Source: Conchocele bisecta (lineage: Eukaryota; Mollusca; Bivalvia; Lucinida; Thyasiridae). Taken from it: a stretch of 64,000 nucleotides of DNA. Position numbers and translations under genes: made by a program. Shown piece by piece: positions 46,189 to 56,563 of this stretch (within the stretch, counting starts at the first letter, position 1; every line of letters begins with the position of its first letter). The notes below the pieces were generated by a model, which saw nothing but the letters and a program-made list of their open reading frames with translations, was not told where the DNA came from and searched no databases. Location: assembly GCA_029237695.1 (NCBI GenBank), contig CM055275.1, positions 10,614,899-10,678,898 on the forward strand, read 5' to 3'.

Positions 46189-46401
46189 CTTGAAGACAGC
46201 GCAGTATGCATGGAACTCTGTCTGCTCCACCTTCTGTGCCGTCTGAATGAATGACGTTAGAGAGGCGACGTATTTCTTATCTCCATCAATCCGCTTATGA
46301 AGACATGACCTCATATTATCCAGGAGACGAATTTCTGTGTCTTGAATGTGAATCAATGCATCATGGGACTCCCTGCCTTGAAGTTCCGTGCCAAACCCCA
46401 T
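46189..46401 (-). CDS. FER: FER-like exon 1 (coding start, F-BAR N-terminus, residues 1-71)
   Basis: 213 bp, 71 codons, beginning ATGGGGTTTGGC (MGFG), the characteristic Fes/Fer N-terminus. It is preceded on the minus strand by a pyrimidine-rich acceptor (ttctgtcctgcag) that abuts the ATG, so upstream exon sequence is untranslated. Conserved positions include HIQDTEIRLLDNM (helix 1 of the F-BAR), RIDGDKKYVASL and a run leading to AYCAVFK. The donor is AAG|GTGGGT, phase 0. The long open frame upstream of the ATG is intron read-through and is not part of the protein. Helix 1 of F-BAR domains forms the dimer interface. Confidence 0.9.
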
Positions 46402-46439
46402 CTGCAGGACAGAATGAACACAGGTGGAAAACTCTGACC

Positions 46440-46545
46440 TAGGACCCAATATTTGGCTCATTTGGAAAACGTTACCCCACCCACCCATTTCCATATCATA
46501 CAGCCGGAAATGGGTGGGTGGTTTAACGTTTTCCAAATGAGCTAA
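46440..46545. repeat. hairpin just upstream of exon 1
   Basis: TTTGGAAAACGTTACCCCAC...CGGAAATGGGTGGGTGG with inverse CGTTTTCCAAATGAGC; arms about 35 bp. Confidence 0.7.
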
Positions 46546-46689
46546 ATCTACCCAAATCTTCACATAATTACTACATGTGTTAATAAATAAAGCTATACAC
46601 ATCACAATAACGATGTTTGGACTGGGGCCCATTTTAATGTTTTGATGCAAAATGGAAATATTTGTATCTGAAACTCGATTGGTCAGTAT

Positions 46690-47735
46690 GCGTGGGCCCA
46701 GGTACCCCTAAATATGTAACATTTTCCAAGTGTGTGGGCTTGTGACCTTGACTCTGAACTTAGCGGGGGCGCACGAACGTGAATGTGAAGCAGGTCCGAG
46801 CAAGGAATAACCGATTTCTCTGATGTTAAGTTTTGTAAAGCGACTAAGTATGTGATCTTGACCTTGGGATTAGCAGGGATATGTCACAGCATGATAGTAG
46901 AGCCTTAGAGGAATGCATGCATGAAATATTAAGAATTTTAGATGAAGTTATAACATATTTCTCTGATGTTAAATTTTGTAAATAGACCATGTATTTGACC
47001 TTGACCTTGGGATCAGCGGGGGTTGGACAGTCGTGGATTTGGCACAGCATGGTAGTAGAGCCTTACAGGAATGCATGTATGACATATTAAGCATTTTAGA
47101 TGCAGGAAATAGAAGTTATAACAATATTTCTCTGATGTTAAGTTTTGTAAAGAGACTAAGTATTTGACCTTGACCATGGGATCAGCGGGGTTGAATGGTC
47201 GTGGATTTGGCACAGCATGGTAGTAGAGCCTTACAGGAATGCATGTATGAAATATTAAGCATTTTAGATGAAGGAAATAGAAGTTATAACAATATTTATT
47301 GGATGTTAAGTTTTGTAAAGAGACTAAGTATTTGACCTTGACCATGGGATCAGCGGAGGTTGGATGGTCATTAATTTGGCACAGCATGGTAGTAGAGCCT
47401 TACAGGAATGCATGTGTCAAATATAACGCATTTTAGATGAAGGAAATAGAAGTTATAACAATATTTCTCTGATGTTAAGTTTACGGACGCACGGACGGAT
47501 GTTCCTACGAATGGATACTTGTTGGGTTTTTACTATATAAAAGTACCCAACAAAAGTACCCAACACTACCCTAACCCTACCCAAGAAGATCCCTGTACGC
47601 TTGCCTAACACGCAGATGAGCATTTGTTGGGTACTTTTGTACCCAACAAGTAACCATTCGTGTGTGCGGACGCACGGACGACCTGACTCCAGTATACCCC
47701 CCACAACTTGTTGCGGGGGGTATAATAAAGGGAGT
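46690..47735. mobile_element. H7 element: P-type array with hairpin 3' end
   Basis: Five or six units (TTTGACCTTGACCATGGGAT...CTCTGATGTTAAGTTTTGT), then GGACGCACGGACGG interrupted by an inverted module (47507-47662: GGATACTTGTTGGG...ACCCAACAAG), GGACG again and the hairpin TATACCCCCC / GGGGGGTATA (47693-47724) followed by ATAA. Confidence 0.72.
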
Positions 47736-47838
47736 GTACCGCGATAAACTTAATACTAGGAAGCCAAGGAAGATAATCCACTTTATATGGCTAAGCATGC
47801 TAAATGGAAATTATGATTTGTAATTGAAATACAAATAA

Positions 47839-49471
47839 ACAAGAAACGAGGCAAAGCCACGAAGGCCAGGTTTTTTCCAAGCATAGACACTTGGATAACA
47901 TAATTATACCCACTTTTTGTAGACTAGATGGCCGTGGCCTGCATGTCGCGCCTTGGGGCGAGGCATGGACACTAAAAAAAATAGATATAGTAGATGGAAA
48001 AACTTTAACCAAAAAACTTTAACCGGACACACGGACGAACGGACGGACGTATGCCAAAATGCCGACGATATCGCGCTTTCCGCAACCAGGTGTGACAATG
48101 ATGATAAACACCCATGTGAATGTATCAAGGTATTGGGTGAAGCAGTTGCAGAGATTATAGTACACGAAAAAACTTTAACAAAAAAATTCAAAGTAATTTG
48201 AACTTGACATAGGGCACAGGATCACGCTTTCCGCAAGCAGGTGCGACAATGATGATAAACACCCATGTGAAGTATCAAGGTATTGGGTGAAGCAGTTTGC
48301 AGAGATATTAGTACACGAAAAACTTTAACAAAATAATTCAAAGTAATTTGAACTTGACATAGGCACAGGATCGCGCTTTCCGCAAGCAGGTGCGACAATG
48401 ATGATAAACTCCCACCATGTGAAGTATCAAGGTATTGGAGTGAAGCAGTTGCAGAGATATAGTACACGAAAAAAACTTTAACAAAAAAATTCAAAGTAAT
48501 TTGACCTTGACATTGGGCACAGGATCGCGCTTTCCGCAAGCAGTGGCGACAATGATGATAAACACCCATGTGAAGTATCAAGGTATTGGGTGAAGCAGTT
48601 GCAGAGATATAGTACACAAAAAACTTTAACAAAAAAAATTCAAAGTAATTTGACCTTGACATTGGGCACAGGGGCCGCACGGTTGGGGGTTAGAATGAAA
48701 ATATGGATGATGATAAACACCCATGTGAAGTTTCAAGGTAATGGGCGAAGCAGTTGCAGAGATATAGTATAACAAAAAGTTTTAACCAAAAAACTTTAAG
48801 CAGACGTACGTTAAAAAGTTAACGTTGAAAATGGCTAAGTCAATTACGTAGAAATAATAGGTGAAGGTAAAAAAATGGTCACATGTTGGATAGTTGTATG
48901 TGGTAGGCACCCCTTGGTTATGAAGCTGTGAAAGTTTGGTGGTCCTAGTGGTACAGTACCAAAGAAATGGACTTAAACACGAAAACTTAACATTGTAAAC
49001 GCGAAAACTTAACATTGAAAATGGCTAAGTCGACTGCGCGGAAAAAATGGGTGAAGTTTAAAAAAAAAAGTAACATGTTGGATAGTGATATGTGGTGGGT
49101 ACCCCTTGATTATGAAGCTGTGAAAGTTTGGTGGTCCTAGGTGGTACAGTACCAAAGAAATGGACTTAAACACGAAAACTTAACATTGTAAACGCGAAAA
49201 CTTAACATTGAAAATGGCTAAGTCGACTACACGGAAAAAATGGGTGAAGTTAAAAAAAAAGTAACATGTTGGATAGTGATATGTGGTGGGCACCCCTTGA
49301 TTATGAAGCTGTGAAAGTTTGGTGGTCCTAGGTGGTACAGTAACAAAGAAATGGACTCAAACACGAAAACTTAACATTGATTGTGGACGCCGCCCACCCG
49401 CCGCCTGCCCGCCGCCCGGCTTTCGCCAATCCAATAGCCTGGATTTTTTTCTCCAAAAACCTGGCTAAAAA
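47839..49471. mobile_element. H3 element, copy c (complete)
   Basis: From ACAAGAAACGAGGC to CAAAAACCTGGCTAAAAA with four short 5' units, one long and three second-type units, and the GC-rich CCGCCCACCCGCC tract before the end. Confidence 0.75.
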
Positions 49472-49544
49472 CTGTATAACCTCTCTAATGTTGACATACA
49501 AGGAGACAGTGTGAAGGTGTCGACCATATACTGGCCATTTTCGC

Positions 49545-49890
49545 CCGCCAGGACATGTAGCCATCTTGTACATAATCACTTGTTGATGCTATACATCTAG
49601 GGAAATTTGCAATCACAGTCTGATCAGGGTCTACACTGTTTTCCATCTTGTACATACTCACTGTATACCGTATACAAGCAAGCCGCGTGTCGCCCACCAG
49701 GACGTGTAGCCATCTTATAACAATCACTTGTTGAGGCTATACCTTCTAGGGGAAATTTGCAATCACAGTCTGATCAGGGTCTACCCGGTTCCCCATGTTG
49801 TGCATAACCACTTGTTGAGGCTATACCTGTAGGGGAAATATGCATTCACAATCTAATCAGGATCTACACAGTTTCCCATATTATACATAA
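49545..49890. repeat. three diverged tandem units
   Basis: ATAATCACTTGTTGATGCTA...GGGAAATTTGCAATCACAG...GATCAGGGTCTAC repeated near 49575, 49722 and 49807. 49891-50019 is AT-rich with nothing recognisable. Confidence 0.6.
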
Positions 49891-50019
49891 TCGACTATAT
49901 ATAACGATATTCTTCCCTTTTTCGGTCAAAATGTGCTTATTGTATGATATACTAATGATATATTGTTGAAAACGTATATAACCATGTTATTTTTAATGAA
50001 GATTTTGGTGTATTTGGGT

Positions 50020-50210
50020 AAATCGTGCTGCCGGTCTGAGGCGTCCGACTGCTGATCTTACGGTCGTGGGTTCGAGCCTCACCAGAGGCGTGCGTTGTGT
50101 CCTTGAGCAATACACTTTACCCACACTGCTTCAGTCCACCCAGCTGTAAATGGGTACCGGATAAATACCGGGAATCTCGATTGTATGTACATCTACTTAT
50201 GAATAAAATT
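50020..50210 (+). repeat. tRNA-derived SINE (MetaSINE-like tail)
   Basis: tRNA-like head with GTCCGACTGCTGATCTTACG and B box GGTTCGAGCC (50069-50078); body TTGTGTCCTTGAGCAATACA and CAGTCCACCCAGCTGTAAAT, a conserved block I recall from the MetaSINE group of invertebrate SINEs. It is not a functional tRNA: the acceptor stem is not formed and the sequence runs on as a SINE body. Confidence 0.68.
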
Positions 50211-52602
50211 AACAAGAGCTGTAGGAGAACAGCATAGCTCGACTACGAGGGTTGTCGATGTACACATAGCTTGACAAAGAAGGTGGCTGCGGCCTGCATA
50301 AAAACCTTAACCAAGGTTGACTAAAAACATTAACCAAGGGAAATTAAGTAAGTAATTCAAGGTTAAATGTAGGTCAATGTCAGATATAGGTCAGGGGTTA
50401 TTGATGTACATCACTAGGAGATAAAGTTTTCCAAGTATGGTTGCTGTAGGCCCAGGAGTATTCCATATACAAGCTTGAGTAAAAACCGTAACCAAGGGGA
50501 GATAACTAAGTAATCCAAGGATAAAAGTAGGTCAAGGTCAAATATAGGTCAGGGATTATTGATGTACATCACTAGGAGATGAAGATGTCCAAGTATGGTT
50601 GATGTAGGCCCAGAAGTATTCCATATACAAGCTTGACTATAAACATTAAGCAAGTAATTCAAGGTTAAATGTAGGTGAAGGTCAAATATAGATCAGGGGT
50701 TATTGATGTACATCACTATGAAAAAAGGTTGTCCAAGTATGGTGTCTGTATGCACAATAGTATTCCATGTACCAGCTTGAGTAAAAAGGTTAACCAATGT
50801 CAAATATAGGTCAGGGGTTGTTGATGTACATCACTAGGAGATGAAGTTGTCCAAGTATGGTTGGTGTAGGGCCAGGAGTATTCCATCTACAAGCTTGACT
50901 AAAAACGTTAACCAAGGGGAATTAAGTAAGTAATTCAAGAGGAAATGTAGGTCAAGGTCAAATATAGATCAGGGGTTGTTGATGTACATCACTAGGAGAT
51001 GAAGTTGTCCAAGTATGGCGGGTGTAGGGCCAGTAGTATTCCATATAGAAGGTTGACTAAAAACCTTAACCAAAAGGAATTAAGTAAGTAATTGAAGAGG
51101 AAATGTAGGTCAAGGTCAAATATAGATCAGGGGTTATTGATGTACATACCTATGAGAAAAGGTTGTCGAAGTATGGTGTCTGGATGCACAATAGTATTCA
51201 ATGTACAAGCTTGAAAAAAAACCTTAACCAAGGTTGACTAAAAACCTTAACCAAGGGGAATTAAGTAAGTAATTCAAGAGGAAATGTAGGTGAAGGTCAA
51301 ATATAGATGAGGGGTTATTGATGTGCATCACTAGGAGATGAAGTTGTCCAAGTATGGTGGGTGTAGGACCAATAGTATTGCATATACAAGCTTGACTAAA
51401 AACCTTAACCAAGGTTGACTAAAAACCTTAACCAAGGGGAATTAACCAAGTAATTCAAGAGGTAATGTAGGTCAAGGTCAAATATAGATCAGGGGTTATT
51501 GATGTACATCACTAGGAGATGAAGTTGTCCAAGTATGGTGGGTGTAGGGCCAGTAGTATTCCATATACAAGCTTGACTAAAAACCTTAACCAAGGCGTGA
51601 CGGCGGTAACTGGAATTACCGGAAACCTCTTATTTACCGAAAACCACCGAAATACCGGAAACCCCTGTAATTCACTATATAATAACATAAATAAGTGTTT
51701 GTTGTGTGATAAATGGTTTGTTTACTATATTATGAGATATATATGCACTAATTACAAACTATTTGTGTGAAATAAAATGAGCTAGGATCCTCTTGTTTGG
51801 TGTTTAATTCCAAATTCAGATCGACTGTGAAATTTACCGGAAAACACTCGCAGTTACGAACGGACAGTACTAATAGTCTGTTCCTCACAAATAATAGATA
51901 ATAATAGTATCTTAGCATAGTATAATATGATTATTAATGACTATAATGATTAAATATTGTGTTTCAAATATGATGCTGTCTGATGTAGATAGTGTTATTA
52001 TTCCAGATTAGCGTGATATATATTCGTTGACTCGATTTACCGGAAAACATCTTCGCTGACTCGATGTCCGTGATTTACCGGAAAAACCACACACAATGTG
52101 TGTGTACAGTATATATATAATAGTCTGTTCCTCACAAATAATATATTACAGATATATATTACCGGAAAACACATTCGTTGACTCGATTTACCGGAAAACA
52201 CCTTCGCTGACTCGATGTCCGTGATTACCGGAAAACACATGTGTGTGTACAGTATAATTATATAATAGTCTGTTCCCCCCCTCACAAATAATAGATAATA
52301 ATAGTATCTTAGGCATGGTATAATAATTATTATAATTATTATTAATTACTATAATGATTAAATATTGTGTTTCAAATATGATGCTGTCTGGTGTAGATAG
52401 TATTATTATTCCAGATTCCAGATTAGCGTGATATATTACCGGAAAACACATAAACACATTCATTGACTCGATTTACCGGAAAACACATTCGCTGACTCGA
52501 TGTCCGTGATTTACCGGAAAACACGTCAGGGTAATATACCGAAATCCATTTTGTATAAAATTAGGTTTGTAACGAGATGTCAGTGATTTATAGGAAAAAC
52601 AC

Positions 52603-53118
52603 ATGTGTGTGTACAGTATATGTATGCAAGGCGTCGTAATCGGCCAGTCGGAAAGAAAGTTGTTAGCAACATACAGTGTATCGCCAAATTATACATCACA
52701 CGTACATCCCACTTACACAATTGATTTGAAAGCAGATACAATTTTGAAAGTGTTTCATCCCGCAATGCGACAACAATGCATGCCAGTCACAACAATTGGT
52801 GATGGTAATTGCCTATACAGGGCGGCGGTGTATACAGCAATAACAGGAGACCAAAATAACCACTATCTGTTAAGACTTTTAACATCGTTAGAACTACTTG
52901 AAAATGAAAAAAGTTACCAATCAGAATTCTTGAAGGATGTGCGACTGGTGACCAGTGACTACAACAAATTGCTACAATATAGCATAGTTGTCGGCCAATT
53001 TAGTGAGATTGGACACGTGTCAGCTTTAAGTGCGTCATTGTCAAAACCAATTAGGTCGTATTACCCGCCACAGTTGGAACCCGAATACACATCGGAGCCG
53101 TTCACCGTAGGATCGTAG
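52603..53118 (+). pseudogene. OTU-like cysteine protease domain ORF, first fragment
   Basis: A 171-codon frame containing VTTIGDGNCLYRAAVYTAIT: the GDGNC block with Asp and Cys (Cys at codon 70 of the frame) is the catalytic signature of OTU deubiquitinase-type proteases. It is followed by LLRLLTSLELLEN, an LVTSDYNKLL helix and GHVSALSASLSKPIRSYYPP, which fits the later OTU strand segment. The true start is unknown; the ATG at 52603 lies in the subterminal repeat. The frame stops at 53116-53118 and the reading continues in another frame at 53111. Proteins of this layout are common as repeated genes in lophotrochozoans and some are tied to transposons (general knowledge, not checked). Base use is like the surroundings. 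Confidence 0.7.
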
Positions 53119-53560
53119 GACGTTCTTGATTCCTGGATATTCTATTAAGAAAGTCGACAACAATGTATCAAACGATTTACCCACTATTATTATTGAGCCA
53201 TGCACTGTAGATGATCATGTACCTAATGAGTGCGAATTCCGTGGGTCGCTAGATTCGGGGTTTGTAGACACAAACACTGCTGTGAAATTCTTAACAACTA
53301 AGAAGTCAGGCCTTGGTAAAATCCCCCAAGGTTTGAAAGAAAACTGTTTTTTTATAATCAATAATGACAAGAACGTAGAAAAACGTTCACACAGTAAGAC
53401 GAGTTCGTTCTCTGACGACTGTGGGACGCATCGAAAGGCACCTCCCCGAAAACAATTTATCATTTGGACAGCCATGGTGATTTGTCACTTATTTTGTTTT
53501 AAACAGGGACTATATTGTAACAAAAAGCGTATTCAAGGGAAAACGAATTATGTACCTATG
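53111..53560 (+). pseudogene. downstream fragment of the OTU-type ORF
   Basis: In a different frame from the first fragment; reads RRTFLIPGYSIKKVDNN..., then KIPQGLKENCFFIINNDKN and SSFSDDCGTH. A pattern of an N-rich strand followed by DDCG resembles the C-terminal part of OTU-containing repeat proteins as I remember them. No internal stop until it runs into the pogo-type repeat near 53560. There is no plausible ATG at its beginning, so I read it as the continuation of 52603-53118 after a frameshift close to 53100-53118. Confidence 0.55.
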
Positions 53561-54170
53561 GACATAGTGGAACCTCTACAAACCAGGAGGTCCCCAGGGT
53601 GTCCGGTTTGCAGATGTTCCACTTTAAAAATCTGAGCACCTCATGACACATTACATCTATATTTTACCCAGTGTCCTAGGCGTAGAGGTTCCACTGTACA
53701 TGTGCTAGCATAACAGCTTAATTGTATGTATGCCATCTATCTATTGTATGTCATTTTAAAATAGCTGCAATTCAAACGCCGCGAATCCATTATCTAGAAG
53801 CCTCTTATGAGGTGGTATTGCATTTGCATATATTATAAAATGCTATACAGTATGCAAAGAATTTCTATATTAACAGTGGAACCTCTCCAAACCAGACACC
53901 CTGGGAGGTCCCCAGGGTGTCCCAGGGTGTCCGGTTTGTAGATGTTCCACTGTAAATCAGAGCCCCTCATAATACATTTTCAATCACATAATGTTCAGTG
54001 AAACACATTTACTGTAAACATCTATGTTTGTATGCCATCTATCTATTGTATGCAATTTTAACATAGCTGCAATGCAAACGCCGCGAATCCATTATCTGGA
54101 AGCCTCTTATGAGGTGGTATTGCATTTGCATATATTATAAAATGCTATACAGTATGCAAATACTACAACG
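53560..54170. repeat. tandem duplication with pogo-type TIR words, inside the OTU element
   Basis: TGGAACCTCTACAAACCAGG ... GGTGTCCGGTTTGCAG ... TTCCACT, then GCCATCTATCTATTGTATG ... GAAGCCTCTTATGAGGTGGT ... GCTATACAGTATGCAAA; all repeated from 53876. The TGGAACCTCTCCAAACC / GGTTTG...TTCCACTGTA pairs look like Tigger/pogo ends, also seen at 13538 and 59347. Confidence 0.7.
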
Positions 54171-54942
54171 ACATATTGATCACAATGACGTCAGGTTGTC
54201 CGTTAATTTTTGTTAAATATGCGTTAAAATTTTCAAATACCTAATATCTCTATAACCGTAAGTCAGAAATAATTATTTATCATCATCCATATTCCATATT
54301 TTCATTCTATATGCCATCCATGCGGCCCTAATGCCTAAGATCAGTATGTAAATAATTTCTATATTACATGTGCTAGCATAACACATATACTGTACACACA
54401 CATGTGTTTTCCGGTAAATCACGGACATCGAATCAGCGAAGGTGTTTTCCGGTAAATCGAGTCCACGAATGTGTTTTCCGGTAATATATATCACGCTAAT
54501 CTGGAATCATATTTGAAACACAATATTATAGTAATTGTAATAATTATAATAATTATTATACCATGCCTAAGATACTATTAGTATCTATTATTTGTGAGGA
54601 ACAGACTATTAGTACTGTCCATTCTTAACTGCGAGTGTTTTCCGGTAAATTTCACAGTCGATCTGAATTTGGAATTAAACACCAAACAAGAGGATCCTAA
54701 CTCATTTTATTTCAAACAAATAGTTTGTAATTAGTGCATATATATCTCATAATATAGTAAACAAACCATTTATGACACGACAAACACTTATTTATGACAT
54801 TATATAGTGATTTACAGGGGTTTCCGGTATTTCGGTGGTTTTCGGTAAATAAGAGGTTTCCGGTAATTCCAGTGACCCGCGTGACGGTGACGCCGGGGTG
54901 ACAACATAAGCTCTACTTATTCTTCGAATAGTCGAGCTAAAA

Positions 54943-56563
54943 ATATGTTGCAATATCAATTAAGGGAAACACTACGAAATGGGCCGAAGAAACTGACAAA
55001 GTTTATATAAGCATATGCTTATATCCGGTCTTTAACACTGTATGAACTTATGAAGAGGCATCAAATTTAAATATGGTGAAGTCAAGATTCACCGATAAAT
55101 CAACATATATCACATTGTATGCATAATTTACGAACAGACCCTCTTCAGATTAAGGAAGTATGTAGAAAAATCACAATTGTATGTCAAGTCTGTAACTTAG
55201 AAAACCGTGGGGAACAACTTAAACTAATTTTCAATTAACACTATTCTTAGAATATGCTTATTCACTCGTGTTCTACACCAATGAGAAGGCACGAATCCAT
55301 GAGAATTGAGGCTAATAATTTATAATTTTGTCCCAACCCTACAAAAGGTTAAACTGACAAACTGGTGGTTGTTTTAATGAAAATTAACAGAAAACACGAC
55401 ATAATTTTGTGTATTTATTCTCGCAACCTTACCTTCCCCGACTGGCAATGATTCTGCAATGTGTGGTTTTTATCTTAGTTGCACAAAAACTCTCATTTTC
55501 AACAAATGTTCCGGGAATCTTATCAGATAAGTTTTGTGAATTCTTCTTCCTGATTGCCACATGTGTACTACGTCATCACAAACTGCGTAGAAGGCGAGGA
55601 GATATTCGGAACCGGACTACAATTTCATGACAATATTAGAGAATTACAGGATGCGAGTGAATTGTTGTATACACCGTGCATATTTATTGTTAATTAGGCC
55701 TTTATTGTTTAATTGTTTGTTTTACGAACGACCAAATCTCTGAAGTGCCGTAGGAGGAGGGAAACAAATAAAATAAAATAAAAAATTTGCAATTTTACTT
55801 TTTCGTCGGGAGTTATAAACTGTACGGAGAACAATAAAAAGTCATTTTAATAATTAAAAAAATATATGTTTGTACATCTATATCTTTGTATAAATTATAT
55901 GTAATCTTATCTTATTTTTAAACATTAATTAATACGACATTGTACAATGTATACAACACTTACTTTAATACATGTGCAACAATAGCTTCTAAACAATATA
56001 TTAATTACAGGGTGTGGGATCACATGGTTTCCGAACGGTGTGATGTTATAATTTTGTATATAATTACAGTAAATTTTTACTTTAATATCTTTAATACTAA
56101 TCATAAATGGAATGATGATTTTTATGCAACATAGTGCAGGAAATGTGAAACTGTTTATCCATAATTATTGTACAGTTTGCTGTAATCTCATAACTCTGTT
56201 GTTTTGAAGAAGAATTGGTTACCATCAACGTAAATAAAAATCGAGAACATATGAATTTAAGAAATTAGCAGTACTTGATTCTTAATGAAAGTTTTTGGAT
56301 TTTAAAAAGAACGTTTAGTGCAACACACGACATGGTCTTCAATTTAAATGGTGCGCTATATACCATAACAATTCATCATGTTTTGGTACCACATCAGAAT
56401 CGTTGCCACGGGGAAAATGTGGAGGAAATAAAATCTCAACAAAAATGGACAAGCGAGTTTCCAGATGTTACTCTATGTTGGCAACACATTAAGTTTCAAT
56501 TGTACTATAGATTCCACATTACACAACGTCCAATACAAAATACCTGATGCGAATTGTGGGAAT
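54943..56563. other. apparently unique AT-rich stretch, no gene seen
   Basis: 1.6 kb with few repeats. Two short plus-strand frames (55409-55630, 56275-56547) show no family resemblance, no splice-site logic and no codon bias I can defend. This and 58210-59740 are the likeliest places for unseen FER 5' UTR or promoter sequence. Confidence 0.4.

Larger units (their letters stand above)
831..46401 (-). other. FER: FER/FES-family non-receptor tyrosine kinase gene, 5' half (nine coding exons; 3' half outside window)
   Basis: Nine minus-strand exons join in compatible phase to about 480 codons. The start (MGFGTELQ) and the order of conserved blocks match the F-BAR and FX/coiled-coil regions of Fes/Fer kinases: QD.E.RLL, DK.Y, SW/AW...TE, ARARYQKSSIQLHLAHN, YRNMTLPHFLD, then FEFDSKILDDYQ...LTAEN-like. 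In this family the F-BAR domain binds curved, PIP2-rich membrane and oligomerises; the SH2 and kinase domains follow at about residue 460 and would be encoded to the left of position 1. Intron lengths are about 15.0, 5.6, 1.5, 2.7, 1.5, 3.8, 3.2 and 10.8 kb, and almost all are repeats. No 5' UTR exon or promoter could be recognised upstream of 46401; the base before the ATG is a splice acceptor, so an untranslated first exon lies further right. FER and FES cannot be separated here; an invertebrate single-copy ortholog is likely. The gene-family call is strong; individual boundaries are hand-made. Confidence 0.9.
51604..54878. mobile_element. 3.3-kb long-TIR transposon with 9-bp target duplication (MULE-like) carrying an OTU-type gene
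   Basis: Left end CGGTAACTGGAATTACCGG and right end (inverted) GGGTCACTGGAATTACCGG; the arms stay alignable for about 280 bp at high identity and, with indels, to about 450 bp. GCGTGACGG stands at 51595-51603 and 54879-54887 and is present once in the rejoined H4 sequence. Arms contain many TTACCGGAAAAC words. The left arm has its inner 230-270 bp segment (CTGTTCCTCACAAATAATA...GTGTGTACAGTATA) three to four times, the right arm once. A 300-bp internal duplication occurs at about 53560-53865 and 53876-54170. No recognisable transposase, so probably non-autonomous. Long TIRs with 9-bp duplications suggest Mutator-like elements; other superfamilies are not excluded. Confidence 0.8.
50211..54942. 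mobile_element. H4 element, copy b, split by the OTU-carrying element
   Basis: Starts AACAAGAGCTGTAGGAGAAC, TAGCTCGACTACG subterminal; about eight 150-200 bp units to 51594. After the insertion it resumes TGACGCCGGGGTGACAAC and ends TTCGAATAGTCGAGCTAAAA, whose TAGTCGAGCTA is the inverse of the 5' motif. Confidence 0.78.

Noticed and set aside
46404..46650. upstream extension of FER exon 1 frame (83 extra codons)
   Set aside because: A strong splice acceptor abuts the MGFG start codon and the extension crosses a hairpin repeat, so it is intron.
50020..50130. possible tRNA gene
   Set aside because: Has a B box and anticodon-arm-like sequence but no closing acceptor stem, and runs into a SINE body.
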